Of a DNA stretch of 64,000 nucleotides, positions 29,001-36,488 are shown one piece after another (the stretch's first letter is position 1; each line of letters starts with the position of its first letter). Under the pieces are notes generated by a model that was not told where the DNA came from, searched no databases, and saw nothing but the letters and a program-made list of their open reading frames with translations. The translations under genes and the position numbers were made by a program. Source of the stretch: JACKAQ01 sp965227145 (GTDB taxonomy: Bacteria > Calditrichota > Calditrichia > RBG-13-44-9 > J075); assembly GCA_965227145.1 (NCBI GenBank), contig OZ245730.1, positions 3,472,001 through 3,536,000 of the forward strand, given 5' to 3'.

Positions 29001-29363
29001 TTCGTGCAACTGCGGCTGGATGATGGCGTGCCGTTAAAACAAGCCGTTATCGAAGCGGGCGCCGTGCGAACCCGACCCATTTTGCTGACTGCCGGAACTG
29101 TGGTCATCGGCGCAATCGTGATTCTGTTCGACCCCATTTTTCAAGGTTTGGCCATCGCGCTGATGTGGGGCGCAATGGCATCCACTGTGCTCACGCTGGG
29201 CGCAGTCCCGATGATTTATTATTTGGTCGAACGCAAAAATTATCCCGAAACAGCGCCGCAAAACGCGTCCGGGAATGCATCAAATGCGAAAAAATCACCG
29301 CAAACAGAACCTTCCGCGACAAAGGACACAGTGGCAGCGGTTAAGGCGCAAAGCAAAAAATAA
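26049..29363 (+). CDS. RND-family efflux pump permease
   Basis: A 1,104-residue inner-membrane pump with the AcrB/CusA plan: one N-terminal helix, a large porter domain, a block of helices including the proton-relay pair in GIVVDDSIIIAEN (about residue 427), a second porter domain (residues 570-890), and a final helix block ending near GAVPMIYYLVERKNYP. The last ~45 residues are a hydrophilic Lys/Ala/Thr-rich tail. Substrate cannot be assigned from sequence: I do not see the Met triad typical of CusA-type copper pumps in a way I can align by eye. It is the third gene of a four-gene operon. Confidence 0.92.
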   Translation: MKIGIAGKLANSFIDSKLTPLLIITALMIGIFAAYLTPREEEPQIVVPMVDIFVPYPGKSAKEVEERITKPLERIISEIAGVEYVYSASRPDFAIVTARFFVGDDTEESLVKLWSTMMKNMNQLPAGVTFPPLIKSMSIDDVPIMTLTLWSEQYDNYQLRRVSSELTQELKKLTDVSEVELTGGLRRKVRIILDQARMRAHNVDPLQIAQQIQGANQNLTVGSFQQMNKDYLVETGDFLQDVRDVENLVVGVFGNNPVYLRDVATIVDGPEEVSNYVFYGIGPAAKAGQGGFSNGIPQDMPAVTIAIAKRKGADAMNVADMVSKKVEGLQGHLIPSDINIVETRNYGKTASEKVNTLLEHLFGAIIAVTIIVGIFLGWRGGLVVFASVPITFALTLFVYYLFDYTLNRVTLFALIFVTGIVVDDSIIIAENLHRHFSMRRLPKMQAALAAISEVGNPTILATFTVIASVLPMVFVSGLMGPYMSPMPIGASLAMMFSLLVALIATPWLAYRLLKQGEHTDETEGLENSFIYRFYNKTLLPLLNNPRKAKIVLAGIGGLLLLAVSMLFFRVVEVKMLPFDNKSELQVIIDMPEGSTLEQTATVTQDVVAYLREVPEVENYQYYVGTYAPINFNGLVRHYYLRESANVADIQVNFVHKSERDDQSHDIAKRLRPEIQKIGKSYGARIKIAEVPPGPPVISTLLAEVYGPDFDQQLAVAKQIREVFEQTPGVVDVDWMVEDDQPIYTISVDKEKAALTGVNTEQLAQTLRIALNGADVGLLHLPSEIEPVGIELRLGRSQRSSVDQLTNVSVQSRNGQLIPITDLVTVKERFEDKTIYRKNQRRVVYVMGDVADQIESPVYAMLDMDEKIKKIDLNAGYSIDPLYTSEPFLEEQVSMKWDGEWQITYEVFRDLGAAFAVVLVIIYLLIIGWFQSFKVPLVMMVAIPLSLVGILPGHWLHGAFFTATSMIGMIALAGIMVRNSILIIDFVQLRLDDGVPLKQAVIEAGAVRTRPILLTAGTVVIGAIVILFDPIFQGLAIALMWGAMASTVLTLGAVPMIYYLVERKNYPETAPQNASGNASNAKKSPQTEPSATKDTVAAVKAQSKK

Positions 29364-29375
29364 CCGGAGGTAGCC

Positions 29376-29684
29376 ATGAAATTGATCGGTTTAATGAGTC
29401 TTTCGGATTACAAAAATGAGATTCGCGAAGTGCTGAAACGCCACAAAGTGCATATTTACAGCGAAGTGGACATTGTGGGTCACACTGCGGATACCCTGCG
29501 AAAATACGGCTGGTGGTCATCCAGCAGCGCACCGGACGACAACCTTTATTCCACGCTCTATTTCACGATTGTGGAAAAAGATCTGGCAGAAGCCGTATTG
29601 AGCGACATTTCAGAAATGCCGCAAAAACAAGATGACGATCACCCGCCGCGTGCGTTTATGATCAACATCGAAAAAATGGTGTAA
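29376..29684 (+). CDS. PII-like small regulatory protein of the RND operon
   Basis: A 102-residue protein that starts 12 bases after the pump gene with its own GGAGG. The pattern MKLIGLMSLSDYKNEIREVLK, then a loop, then YSTLYFTIVEKDLAEAVLSDI fits the ferredoxin-like fold of PII/CutA-like proteins (DUF3240-type proteins accompany CzcABC-type pumps). By analogy it may sense a ligand or metal and modulate the pump; this is an inference. The Trp-Trp-Ser-rich middle (YGWWSSSSAPDDN) would be the T-loop equivalent. A terminator hairpin follows at 29765. Confidence 0.7.
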   Translation: MKLIGLMSLSDYKNEIREVLKRHKVHIYSEVDIVGHTADTLRKYGWWSSSSAPDDNLYSTLYFTIVEKDLAEAVLSDISEMPQKQDDDHPPRAFMINIEKMV

Positions 29685-29764
29685 CAATGATAAGCTAAAA
29701 TGATGGTATTATTTAACTTAAGCAACTCAGATTTTCTGAACCGCTTTTGACCGAATACCTGCAA

Positions 29765-29797
29765 ACAGCCGGCAAAAAATTAACTTTTGCCGGCTGT
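29765..29797 (+). terminator. Rho-independent terminator after the RND operon
   Basis: A 13-bp perfect stem, ACAGCCGGCAAAA with TTTTGCCGGCTGT, with a 7-base loop; a short T-rich tract (TCTGTTTT) follows. It lies 80 bases after the PII-like gene. Confidence 0.8.
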
Positions 29798-29954
29798 TCT
29801 GTTTTCGTAACAGCGATCGAAATATTGCCAATTCTCCCCGATTTGTCACCAATCCAAAAAAAATTACCGCAAAATTGTTTCGAAGATAACTTATTTTTTG
29901 TAATATCTTCTGGCTGTAATGGTATTTGGGAAGCGGTCTATCTCTATTTGTGAT

Positions 29955-30016
29955 GAGATTCCTGCATTCGCAGAATTGACATCTGTTCGTTCATTCCTGC
30001 GAATGCAGGAATCTCC
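29955..30016. repeat. REP-like double palindrome, full copy
   Basis: Same two-armed layout as 15663-15725, with a 10-base centre between arms; the first arm has a slightly damaged stem (CAGAATTG where CAGGAATG is expected). It lies in the 435-base gap 29685-30119, which otherwise holds only the terminator at 29765 and the ribosome binding site of the next gene. Confidence 0.85.
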
Positions 30017-30119
30017 AGGCTTTCAGAAATGATATTCTCCCAGTTTCACAAATACCTGTAATGAAATACAAAAAATCGTTTTCCGTAAGAAATTTTACCC
30101 ATCATTTTGGAGGCTTATT

Positions 30120-30803
30120 TTGTTTAATTTCAAATATTTAGCTGCATTTTATTTGTGCATTATTTTGCCGATATTGGCACAGGAAGAAATCAAAGATCCC
30201 AACCCGGACCGTTTTGCCTCGGAAATTTCCCGGTTTACCGATTGGGACAAACAAAATGCCGTGCCGGAAAACGGGGTGCTATTTGTTGGCAGTTCCAGCA
30301 TCCGCGGCTGGATGACCGCCGAATTGTTCCCCGGATTGCCGGTGATCAATCGCGGATTTGGCGGTTCGCATATTTCCGATGTCAACGTGTTCGCGGAAAA
30401 AATTGTGCTGCCCTATCGCCCCGCAATCATCGTTTTTTACGCCGGCGATAACGACGTTGCCTATGGCAAATCAGCGGAACGCGTGTTCGCCGATTATCAA
30501 CAATTTATTGCAACAGTCAGCGAATCGCTGCCAACAACTGATGTTGTTTACGTCCCGATCAAACCGAGTATTTTACGCTGGGAGCAATGGACGGAAATGG
30601 CACGCTGCAACGATATGATCCGCGAATTCAGCGAAAAAAATAAACAATTGCACTATGTGGACACCGCCACGCCGATGCTCGGCATGAACGGTACACCGGA
30701 AAAACGCTGGTTTATCGAAGACGGTTTGCACCTTTCCCCGGAAGGCTACAAAATGTGGAGCGATCTGGTAAAACCGATTCTCGATGAGTTGCGCAACCAA
30801 TAA
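30120..30803 (+). CDS. Exported SGNH/GDSL hydrolase
   Basis: A 227-residue esterase with signal peptide (cut near ILPILA|QEE). The SGNH blocks are present: FVGSSSIRGW (nucleophile Ser), NRGFGGSHISD (oxyanion Gly), YAGDNDVAYG (Asn), and DGLHLSPEGY with the catalytic Asp-His pair near the C-terminus. It likely cleaves an ester on a carbohydrate or lipid outside the cytoplasm. Start is TTG, chosen because GGAGG lies 7 bases upstream and the signal peptide begins there. It is the first of three hydrolase genes in a row. Confidence 0.88.
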   Translation: MFNFKYLAAFYLCIILPILAQEEIKDPNPDRFASEISRFTDWDKQNAVPENGVLFVGSSSIRGWMTAELFPGLPVINRGFGGSHISDVNVFAEKIVLPYRPAIIVFYAGDNDVAYGKSAERVFADYQQFIATVSESLPTTDVVYVPIKPSILRWEQWTEMARCNDMIREFSEKNKQLHYVDTATPMLGMNGTPEKRWFIEDGLHLSPEGYKMWSDLVKPILDELRNQ

Positions 30804-30862
30804 CACTAACAGCAAGTTCAGGTAAAATAACAACTTATACGCAATCAGCAAATCCGGTAAAA

Positions 30863-31885
30863 ATGATAGTTGATATCTCTGCGGATCATCCGCATTTCCA
30901 ATACATCGGGCGTTTTGATCGCGCCGACCCGCAAGTTCCGCATTTTTCGTGGAGCGGCTCGTGCATCCGGTTTCGGTTTTTCGGCACGGATCTGGGTATT
31001 TTTTTGCGGCATCTGCCCGACGATCCGGAGCACATGGATAATTTTTACACCGTGGTTATCGATGAAAATCCGCCGCAATTACTGCACGCCACTCCCGAAA
31101 AAAACGAATATCGACTTGTCGAAAATTTGCCGGAAACAGCGCACAGCGTCACTATTTTCCGGCGAACGGAGGCGATGTGTGGCGTGGGGATTTTCGAGGG
31201 CATCCGGCTGAATGCGGGCGGATTGCTGCTGTCGCCACCGCAGCAGCCACAGCGAAAAATTGAATTTATCGGAGATTCCATCACCTGCGGATTTGGCAAC
31301 GAAGCTGCATCCGAAACCGAAGGATTCACCACTGCGACAGAGGATGGCTATCGGGCGTTTGGCGCAATCGCCGCCCGAAAACTGGACGCAGAATATCGCG
31401 CCATTTGCTTTTCGGGACGTGGCGTCCACCGGAATTACGATGGCAGCCGCACCGGATTGCTGCCGGAATTGTTCGAGCAAATTTACCCACAATCGCCCCA
31501 AAAATGGCAATTCTCGCAATGGCAGCCGGATGTCGCCGTTGTCAATCTCGGCACCAACGATTTTGCCAGCGGCATTCCCGAAGCAACTGAATTTATCGGC
31601 GATTATTCTGCGTTTCTCGGCAAAATCCGGGCGACGTATCCGGCGGCAACAATCATTTGTGTGGACGGCCCGATGCTTTCCGGCGATACATTGTCAACCT
31701 GCCAAAACTATATAAAACAGGCAGTTGCGATCGCAACAAAAAATGGCGATAGCAATATTTTCACCTTTTTGCTCAGCACACAGGGTGCGTTGGGCATCGG
31801 CGCGGATTGGCATCCGAACATCGCACAGCACGAGCGAAACGCCGGTGAACTGGTCGCTTTTTTCAAAGAAAAACTGAATTGGTGA
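30863..31885 (+). CDS. Carbohydrate esterase family 2-like acetyl esterase (SGNH fold)
   Basis: A 340-residue protein with the CE2 layout: an N-terminal beta-sandwich (about residues 1-125, with GRFDRADP and FSWSGSCIRFRF) joined to an SGNH hydrolase domain. The domain starts at IEFIGDSITCGFGNE (Ser nucleophile), with NLGTNDFA and GADWHPN (His) as further blocks. CE2 enzymes remove acetyl groups from plant-type polysaccharides. No signal peptide is visible from the ATG at 30863, which is odd next to two exported enzymes, so it may act inside the cell or a start further upstream may have been lost. Its stop is 8 bases before the next ATG. Confidence 0.85.
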   Translation: MIVDISADHPHFQYIGRFDRADPQVPHFSWSGSCIRFRFFGTDLGIFLRHLPDDPEHMDNFYTVVIDENPPQLLHATPEKNEYRLVENLPETAHSVTIFRRTEAMCGVGIFEGIRLNAGGLLLSPPQQPQRKIEFIGDSITCGFGNEAASETEGFTTATEDGYRAFGAIAARKLDAEYRAICFSGRGVHRNYDGSRTGLLPELFEQIYPQSPQKWQFSQWQPDVAVVNLGTNDFASGIPEATEFIGDYSAFLGKIRATYPAATIICVDGPMLSGDTLSTCQNYIKQAVAIATKNGDSNIFTFLLSTQGALGIGADWHPNIAQHERNAGELVAFFKEKLNW

Positions 31886-31893
31886 CATTCCGG

Positions 31894-32844
31894 ATGAATC
31901 AACCGTTTATTAAATACAACTTATTGTTTTTGCTGATTTTAAGCGTAACCGCTTTTGCGCAAAAGCAAAAAAGTTCACCCTCACAATTTTTAATCGTTTT
32001 GGGCATCGCGCAGGATGCCGGTTTTCCGCAAGCGGGATGCAAAAAACAATGCTGTGTAGCCGTTTGGCAACATCTGGAATTGCGAAAAATGGTCGCCAGC
32101 ATCGGCATTGTGGATGAAGTTGCCGGCAAAAGCTGGCTGATCGAAGCAACGCCCGATTTGCGATTTCAGATGCGTAATTTGCAATCCAGCTCACCGGCGC
32201 TCGATTCCCAGATTCCCGACGGCATTTTTTTGACGCATGCACACATCGGGCACTACACCGGTTTGATGTATCTCGGGCGCGAATCCATGGGCGCCAAAAA
32301 TATACCGGTTTTTGCGATGCCGCAAATGACTGATTTTCTGCAACTTAACGGGCCATGGAAATTGTTGGTGGAATTGGAAAACATCCGGCTGATGCCGTTG
32401 GCTGAGGATTCTGTTATCACGCTATCCGAACATCTGACGATTCAGCCCATCCGCGTTCCCCATCGCGATGAATTCAGCGAAACCGTGGCGTTTCGCATCA
32501 ACGGACAGGAAAAATCGGCGCTGGTTATTCCGGACATCGATAAATGGAACCAATGGAACCACAATATTATCAACGAGATAAGCAAGGTTGATGTGGCATT
32601 TCTCGACGGCACATTTTTTGAAAATGGCGAAATTCCCGGACGCGATATGAGCGAAATCCCTCATCCGTTTATCAGCGAAAGCATGGCGTTATTTGATGCG
32701 CTGCCCTCAGCGGAACGCGCCAAAATTGTGTTTTTCCATTTTAATCACACCAATCCGGTGATGCAGCCGGACAGCGATGCACGAAAATTAGTTATCGAAA
32801 AAGGCTATAAAATTGCCGAAGAAGGCATGCGAATCCAGTTTTAG
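31894..32844 (+). CDS. Exported metallo-beta-lactamase-fold hydrolase, PqqB-like
   Basis: A 316-residue protein: signal peptide ending near VTAFA|QKQ, then an MBL fold of the PqqB kind (LGIAQDAGFPQAGCKKQCC at the start of the mature part, THAHIGHYTGL in place of the classical HxHxDH, a late HRDEFSETVAF, and FFHFNHTNP). The metal motif is THAHIGH, so Asp of HxHxDH is Gly-like here; catalytic use is uncertain. No other pqq genes are near, so a role in PQQ synthesis is unlikely. A GTG at 31879 overlaps the previous stop, but ATG 31894 gives a normal signal peptide. Confidence 0.85.
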   Translation: MNQPFIKYNLLFLLILSVTAFAQKQKSSPSQFLIVLGIAQDAGFPQAGCKKQCCVAVWQHLELRKMVASIGIVDEVAGKSWLIEATPDLRFQMRNLQSSSPALDSQIPDGIFLTHAHIGHYTGLMYLGRESMGAKNIPVFAMPQMTDFLQLNGPWKLLVELENIRLMPLAEDSVITLSEHLTIQPIRVPHRDEFSETVAFRINGQEKSALVIPDIDKWNQWNHNIINEISKVDVAFLDGTFFENGEIPGRDMSEIPHPFISESMALFDALPSAERAKIVFFHFNHTNPVMQPDSDARKLVIEKGYKIAEEGMRIQF

Positions 32845-32899
32845 TTTTTCCGCAAATCATAAAATAATATCACTTAACATCAAAACGGGAGATCATTTT

Positions 32900-33259
32900 A
32901 TGAATGATTCACTTAGCCCCAAAGCCCAGCAGGACGTTCGGGAGATGACCGGTCACATGAATTTTGTGGGAATTATGGGCATCATTCTCGGTGCGCTCAA
33001 TTGCCTCAGCATTATCGGTGCGATTATCGGCGTGCCGTATATTATCGCCAGTCTGCGCATTCGCGAAGCGGCAGAAAATTTTAATCGCTATTTAAATGAA
33101 GGCAGCACGGTTACGCTGGAAATGGCGTTCGAAAAACAGAAATCGGCGTTTTTTATTACCAAAGTTATGCTGATCATCGGTTTGGTGCTGGCTGTAGTGG
33201 GAATCATATTTTTTCTGGCGACAATGGCAATGGTTGGCACGATGTCCAATCAATATTGA
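32900..33259 (+). CDS. DUF5362-like small membrane protein
   Basis: A 119-residue protein with two pairs of hydrophobic helices (FVGIMGIILGALNCLSIIGA and MLIIGLVLAVVGIIFFLA) flanking a soluble helix (RIREAAENFNRYLNEG). This matches the DUF5362 family, function unknown. ACGGGAG before the ATG at 32900 fixes the start; a longer in-frame start at 32813 would lie inside the previous gene. A terminator follows directly. Confidence 0.8.
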   Translation: MNDSLSPKAQQDVREMTGHMNFVGIMGIILGALNCLSIIGAIIGVPYIIASLRIREAAENFNRYLNEGSTVTLEMAFEKQKSAFFITKVMLIIGLVLAVVGIIFFLATMAMVGTMSNQY

Positions 33260-33266
33260 TGTAAAA

Positions 33267-33296
33267 AAAGCTGCAGGGAAAATTCTCTGCAGCTTT
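33267..33296. terminator. Hairpin terminator between convergent genes
   Basis: AAAGCTGCAGGGA paired with TCTCTGCAGCTTT, 4-base loop, with A and T runs outside the stem. It lies between the DUF5362 gene (plus) and the DinB gene (minus) and could serve both strands. Confidence 0.75.
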
Positions 33297-33328
33297 GTAA
33301 TATTTGATCGAAACAGGAATTGCAATAA

Positions 33329-33931
33329 TTACACTTTCGGGAAATCGCTAAGTTCTTGTAAACGTTTGGCTTGCAACAAATGTCTGTGGTTGTGCGCAAC
33401 CTGCAGCCAAAGTGCTTCGCCCAAAGTCAGCCGCACAAAAGCGCTGGCTGGCGATGCGAATTTTTTATAATTCAGCGCGTATCCGTCGCTTTCGACAATC
33501 ATTTGATCCAGTTGTGCAATATTTTTTTCAAATTGCGGCATCACTTCGTCCGGATCTTTCGTGCCCTGTTGCGGCACAAAAACGCCCACCGTTTTCATTT
33601 TCCGGGTGCTCTCCGGCAACACAATCCCGATAAACATTTTCCCAAACCAGGTTGGTTTGAACGCATCGGTGCTTTTGCGATCCCGGCTTTTGAGCATGTT
33701 CAGATGCTTTTCCATCGCCGGAAAATACATTCCCATGATGATATTCAAATGATCAAAATTTTCCAGCATACTCCATATTTTGGCATCAGGTTTCCAGTTT
33801 AGCTGCGCCGGTGAAAACTGGGAAACGAGCGTGGCGCTGGCTTCTGCAACCATTTTATTTTCTGTCAACAACCGTTGCAAATGCGGATGTTTCACTGACT
33901 TAACCGATTGTTTTTCTTGAATTTGACTCAT
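33329..33931 (-). CDS. DinB-family putative metal-dependent protein
   Basis: A 200-residue protein of the DinB/YfiT four-helix bundle superfamily. The helix with WSMLENFDHLNIIMGMYFP and the C-terminal LWLQVAHNHRHLLQAKRL carry the His residues that bind a divalent metal in the family (normally three; here FDHL and HNHRH). DinB-like proteins include mycothiol- and bacillithiol-dependent transferases and many uncharacterised members. It starts 21 bases after the lysozyme-like gene on the same strand, so they are probably co-transcribed. Confidence 0.85.
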   Translation of the reverse strand: MSQIQEKQSVKSVKHPHLQRLLTENKMVAEASATLVSQFSPAQLNWKPDAKIWSMLENFDHLNIIMGMYFPAMEKHLNMLKSRDRKSTDAFKPTWFGKMFIGIVLPESTRKMKTVGVFVPQQGTKDPDEVMPQFEKNIAQLDQMIVESDGYALNYKKFASPASAFVRLTLGEALWLQVAHNHRHLLQAKRLQELSDFPKV

Positions 33932-33952
33932 CTATTTTTCCTGTTTAAAAAT

Positions 33953-34963
33953 TCATTTTTTCTTTTTGAGAATCGAGATGCCGCGATCCAGCAATGACCG
34001 GGAAATCCGCACCAGCAACCGGGATTTTTGAATCAACCGCGCCATCGGCGGGCTGGTTCGGTAATACAATTTCACAAACAGACGCCCCAAAAATGTGGGT
34101 TGCAGTTGCGTATCGCGAAAATGCCGGAGCAATTGCACTTCCGGGCTGTCTGCGCTGTAAACGGCTGTCGCGATAAAACATTTGCCACCGCCGCCACCAT
34201 TTCCGTTACCGGGATCACCACTGCCGGGATCGCCGGAACCCGGGTCGTCGTCGTTGCGTCCGGCGGCAACATTGTCCAGATCTGCTGCACGGGTTTCAAA
34301 ATTCCGGCGCTGGCGCTCCTCTTCCCCGGCATTCGGGAACGAGCGTTTCCACCATCGCGCCCAGCCGAGCGAATGTTCCGGTTTATAGGGATCGCGTTGC
34401 GGGTTATCGGATAAATTTGCGGTATTTTCCGGCGGGAACCGGTGTCCGCCGCCCAACCGCGCAAAGTGAAACCGCATCATCACCATCGCGAAACTGTCCA
34501 CATTGGAGAGCCAATTTTCGATTTTTCGTTCGGCACCGCCGGAAGTTGGCCAGCTATTTTTGCCGCGCCACCAGTTTAGTCCGTCGTCCCAAACCCGGTT
34601 ATTTTCGACATATGCGTTCAGCGCCTGTTCCATTTCGCTGTAACTGACGCCGGCGGCATCCGCCAGCCATTGAATGCGCCGCGTCGCTTTAAATGTGAAA
34701 TTTTGGGTGATATCCCAAAAAGTTGCCGGTTCCAGCTGCATCAATCCGCGTGCCGGTCCGCCGCTGTATTGTTGCCGTGCCCGTGCGCGGTCGCCCTCCC
34801 ACCAAATGATGTAGAGAAAATGCCAGCGAATCCAGCGCCGTTTATCGGCTTTGTCTGCGCCGGGATCCAGCTCATCCAGCACATTTGAGATGATCCGGCT
34901 GAGGCCGTCGTATCGCCCAAAGGCGGAATCACCGGTATTTATCGAACTGCGGAAAATGGCCAT
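33953..34963 (-). CDS. Lysozyme-like N-terminal domain fused to a CFI-box C-terminal domain
   Basis: A 336-residue protein with no signal peptide. Residues ~50-85 resemble the lytic transglycosylase core: an acidic residue in IIWWEGDRARA, then GGPARGLMQLEPATFWDI, which mirrors the 'E...GAxGLMQlmPaT' pattern of SLT enzymes. A Gly/Asp/Pro repeat linker (DPGSGDPGSGDPGNGNGGGGG) follows. The C-terminus is a CFI-box domain: CFIATAVYSADSPEVQLLRHF, then GRLFVKLYYRTSPPMARLI. The CFI-box is found at the ends of diverse bacterial proteins, and its role is unknown. Lack of a signal peptide leaves cell-wall access unexplained. The lysozyme assignment rests on a short motif only. Confidence 0.6.
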   Translation of the reverse strand: MAIFRSSINTGDSAFGRYDGLSRIISNVLDELDPGADKADKRRWIRWHFLYIIWWEGDRARARQQYSGGPARGLMQLEPATFWDITQNFTFKATRRIQWLADAAGVSYSEMEQALNAYVENNRVWDDGLNWWRGKNSWPTSGGAERKIENWLSNVDSFAMVMMRFHFARLGGGHRFPPENTANLSDNPQRDPYKPEHSLGWARWWKRSFPNAGEEERQRRNFETRAADLDNVAAGRNDDDPGSGDPGSGDPGNGNGGGGGKCFIATAVYSADSPEVQLLRHFRDTQLQPTFLGRLFVKLYYRTSPPMARLIQKSRLLVRISRSLLDRGISILKKKK

Positions 34964-35075
34964 TTGCGCACCTATCTATTTGTTATCTATTGATTTGTTG
35001 AAAAATACGGCGAGAATTTTATTCTGTAAAGCGATATTTCACGAAATTGTGTTTCCGTTGATCCGGAAAATCTGC

Positions 35076-35107
35076 AAAAAAAACGCCAACCGGTTGGGCT
35101 GGCGTTT
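35076..35107 (-). terminator. Rho-independent terminator of the histidine kinase gene
   Basis: Read on the minus strand: AAACGCCA, a 12-base loop region containing CCCAACCGG, TGGCGTTT, then a run of T. It begins about 30 bases after the kinase stop codon at 35138. Confidence 0.85.
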
Positions 35108-35137
35108 GATGCAAAAAAATTGTCACTTATGAAAATA

Positions 35138-36256
35138 TTATTTGATGGCGTTTTTGGGCGGATTTTCCACCGGTAATATGATTTCCAGAACTGTGCCCAC
35201 ACCGCGAATGCTTTTTACGGAAATATCGCCGTTGTGCAATGTGATAATTTTCCGGGTGGTGGTCAGCCCCAATCCCGTAGCTTCCAGTTTGGAGGTGTAA
35301 AACGGGTAAAATAATTTGTCCTGCAGCAGCGATGGCACGCCGATACCGTTGTCCTCAACTGTCAAATGAATCCGGTCGTTATTCTGGAAAACCGTGATGG
35401 TGATTTGCGGCGCGGCGTTATTTTCGATCGCATCGATGGCATTTGCCAAAACGTTGAGCAACGCCCGTTTAAACATTTCGGGATCGATCGCGCAGAGCAC
35501 TTCGTCATCCGGAAAAACGGTTTGCAGCTTCACTTCCCGCCGGTCCAGATACGGTTTCAACAGCTTCGCAAAGCGTTTTACAAATAGCACCAAATCTACA
35601 CATTCAATCTTCACCGGTTCGAAAGATTGCACATCTTTCATCGATTGCAGCAGCGATTCAAGTTGCTCAACTTTCGCCAGCGCGCGATCCATTTGCGCCA
35701 GCTTGGCGCTGTCTTCATCTTTCAGCAGCTGATCGCGAAGGGATTGCAGGGTCGTTTTCAACGATTCAGTTGGCGAATCGATCGCATCGCGTACGCCTTC
35801 AAAAACGGAATCCACCACTTCCACAAATTCCCGGGCATCTTCCAGCGCTTTTTGGCGTTCTTTTTGAGTAATATCCTGAACAAAAAGCCCCATGTAACCG
35901 CCCTGCATGGGATGGATCGTGTAGCCAAAAGTGCGGCTGCCGTATGTGAGCACCTGCGCCCGGGGAATATACCAGTTGATGTTCAACTGGGAATCCTGAT
36001 TGTTGCGGAAAAAAATGTTGTATAACGTATAAAAATCTTTCGGTTTAACCGTGTTGCGAAAATAGCCTTCTGCGGTTTTGTTCATCGCAACGATGCGCTC
36101 TTTCAGCAAATCAAACACCACAATGCCAACGTTGATGTGCTCAACCAGATCGTTAAAATACCAGTGATTGCGCGCCATTTTTTCAGCGGTTTCCAACACC
36201 TGCAGTCGTTTGATTTTTTCGTTTTCGGCAACTTCCTTCGCCCGGCTGGTACTCAT
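35138..36256 (-). CDS. PAS-domain histidine kinase lacking the phospho-acceptor His
   Basis: A 372-residue soluble sensor kinase. A PAS-like sensor spans residues ~30-130 (YFNDLVEHINVGIVVFD through GLFVQDITQKERQ). A dimerisation helix region follows, then an ATPase domain with the N box (NVLANAIDAIE), G1 (DNGIGVP), F (FYPFYTS) and G2 (GLGLTTTRKI). In the dimerisation helix the family pattern '(S/A)HE(I/L)xxPLxSL' reads VRDAIDSPTESL, so Asp157 (GAT, bases 35786-35788) stands where the catalytic His belongs. The protein cannot autophosphorylate in the normal way. The start at 36256 has AAAGGAAA upstream; a longer frame from 36361 is unlikely. It is a single gene with its own terminator and no receiver partner. 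Confidence 0.85.
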   Translation of the reverse strand: MSTSRAKEVAENEKIKRLQVLETAEKMARNHWYFNDLVEHINVGIVVFDLLKERIVAMNKTAEGYFRNTVKPKDFYTLYNIFFRNNQDSQLNINWYIPRAQVLTYGSRTFGYTIHPMQGGYMGLFVQDITQKERQKALEDAREFVEVVDSVFEGVRDAIDSPTESLKTTLQSLRDQLLKDEDSAKLAQMDRALAKVEQLESLLQSMKDVQSFEPVKIECVDLVLFVKRFAKLLKPYLDRREVKLQTVFPDDEVLCAIDPEMFKRALLNVLANAIDAIENNAAPQITITVFQNNDRIHLTVEDNGIGVPSLLQDKLFYPFYTSKLEATGLGLTTTRKIITLHNGDISVKSIRGVGTVLEIILPVENPPKNAIK

Positions 36257-36425
36257 GAATTTCCTTTCAAGGTATTGAAATTTCACAAAAAAACGCAGGC
36301 AAATATGGCGTTTATTTGATGAATTATCGTCAAAAACCCCTGTTGCATTAGCCGGATTCACAACGCGAAATTTGCAAAAACACCCGGTTTCTGCGCCATT
36401 TTTCCCGAAAAATATGATTTTCCCA

Positions 36426-36454
36426 TTGAACGCATTGTTCTAAAAAGCTATTTT
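36426..36454 (+). promoter_or_regulatory. Possible sigma70-like promoter of hpnCDE
   Basis: TTGAAC, 17-base spacer, TATTTT, located 35 bases before the hpnC start. It is a weaker match than the 12073 promoter and A+T-rich sequence is common here, so it is only a candidate. Confidence 0.4.
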
Positions 36455-36488
36455 TAACCTGAAAATTTAAACGCCGGACAGCAACCGA

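Noticed and set aside
29747..29953. A 68-codon open frame after the RND operon
   Set aside because: It runs through the terminator hairpin at 29765 and has no ribosome binding site or family.
15663..30016. Spaced palindromes as a CRISPR array
   Set aside because: Copies are kilobases apart and not separated by regular spacers, so they are dispersed REP-like elements.
31894..32844. The PqqB-like gene as part of a PQQ biosynthesis cluster
   Set aside because: No pqqA, C, D or E lies nearby, and the protein is exported.
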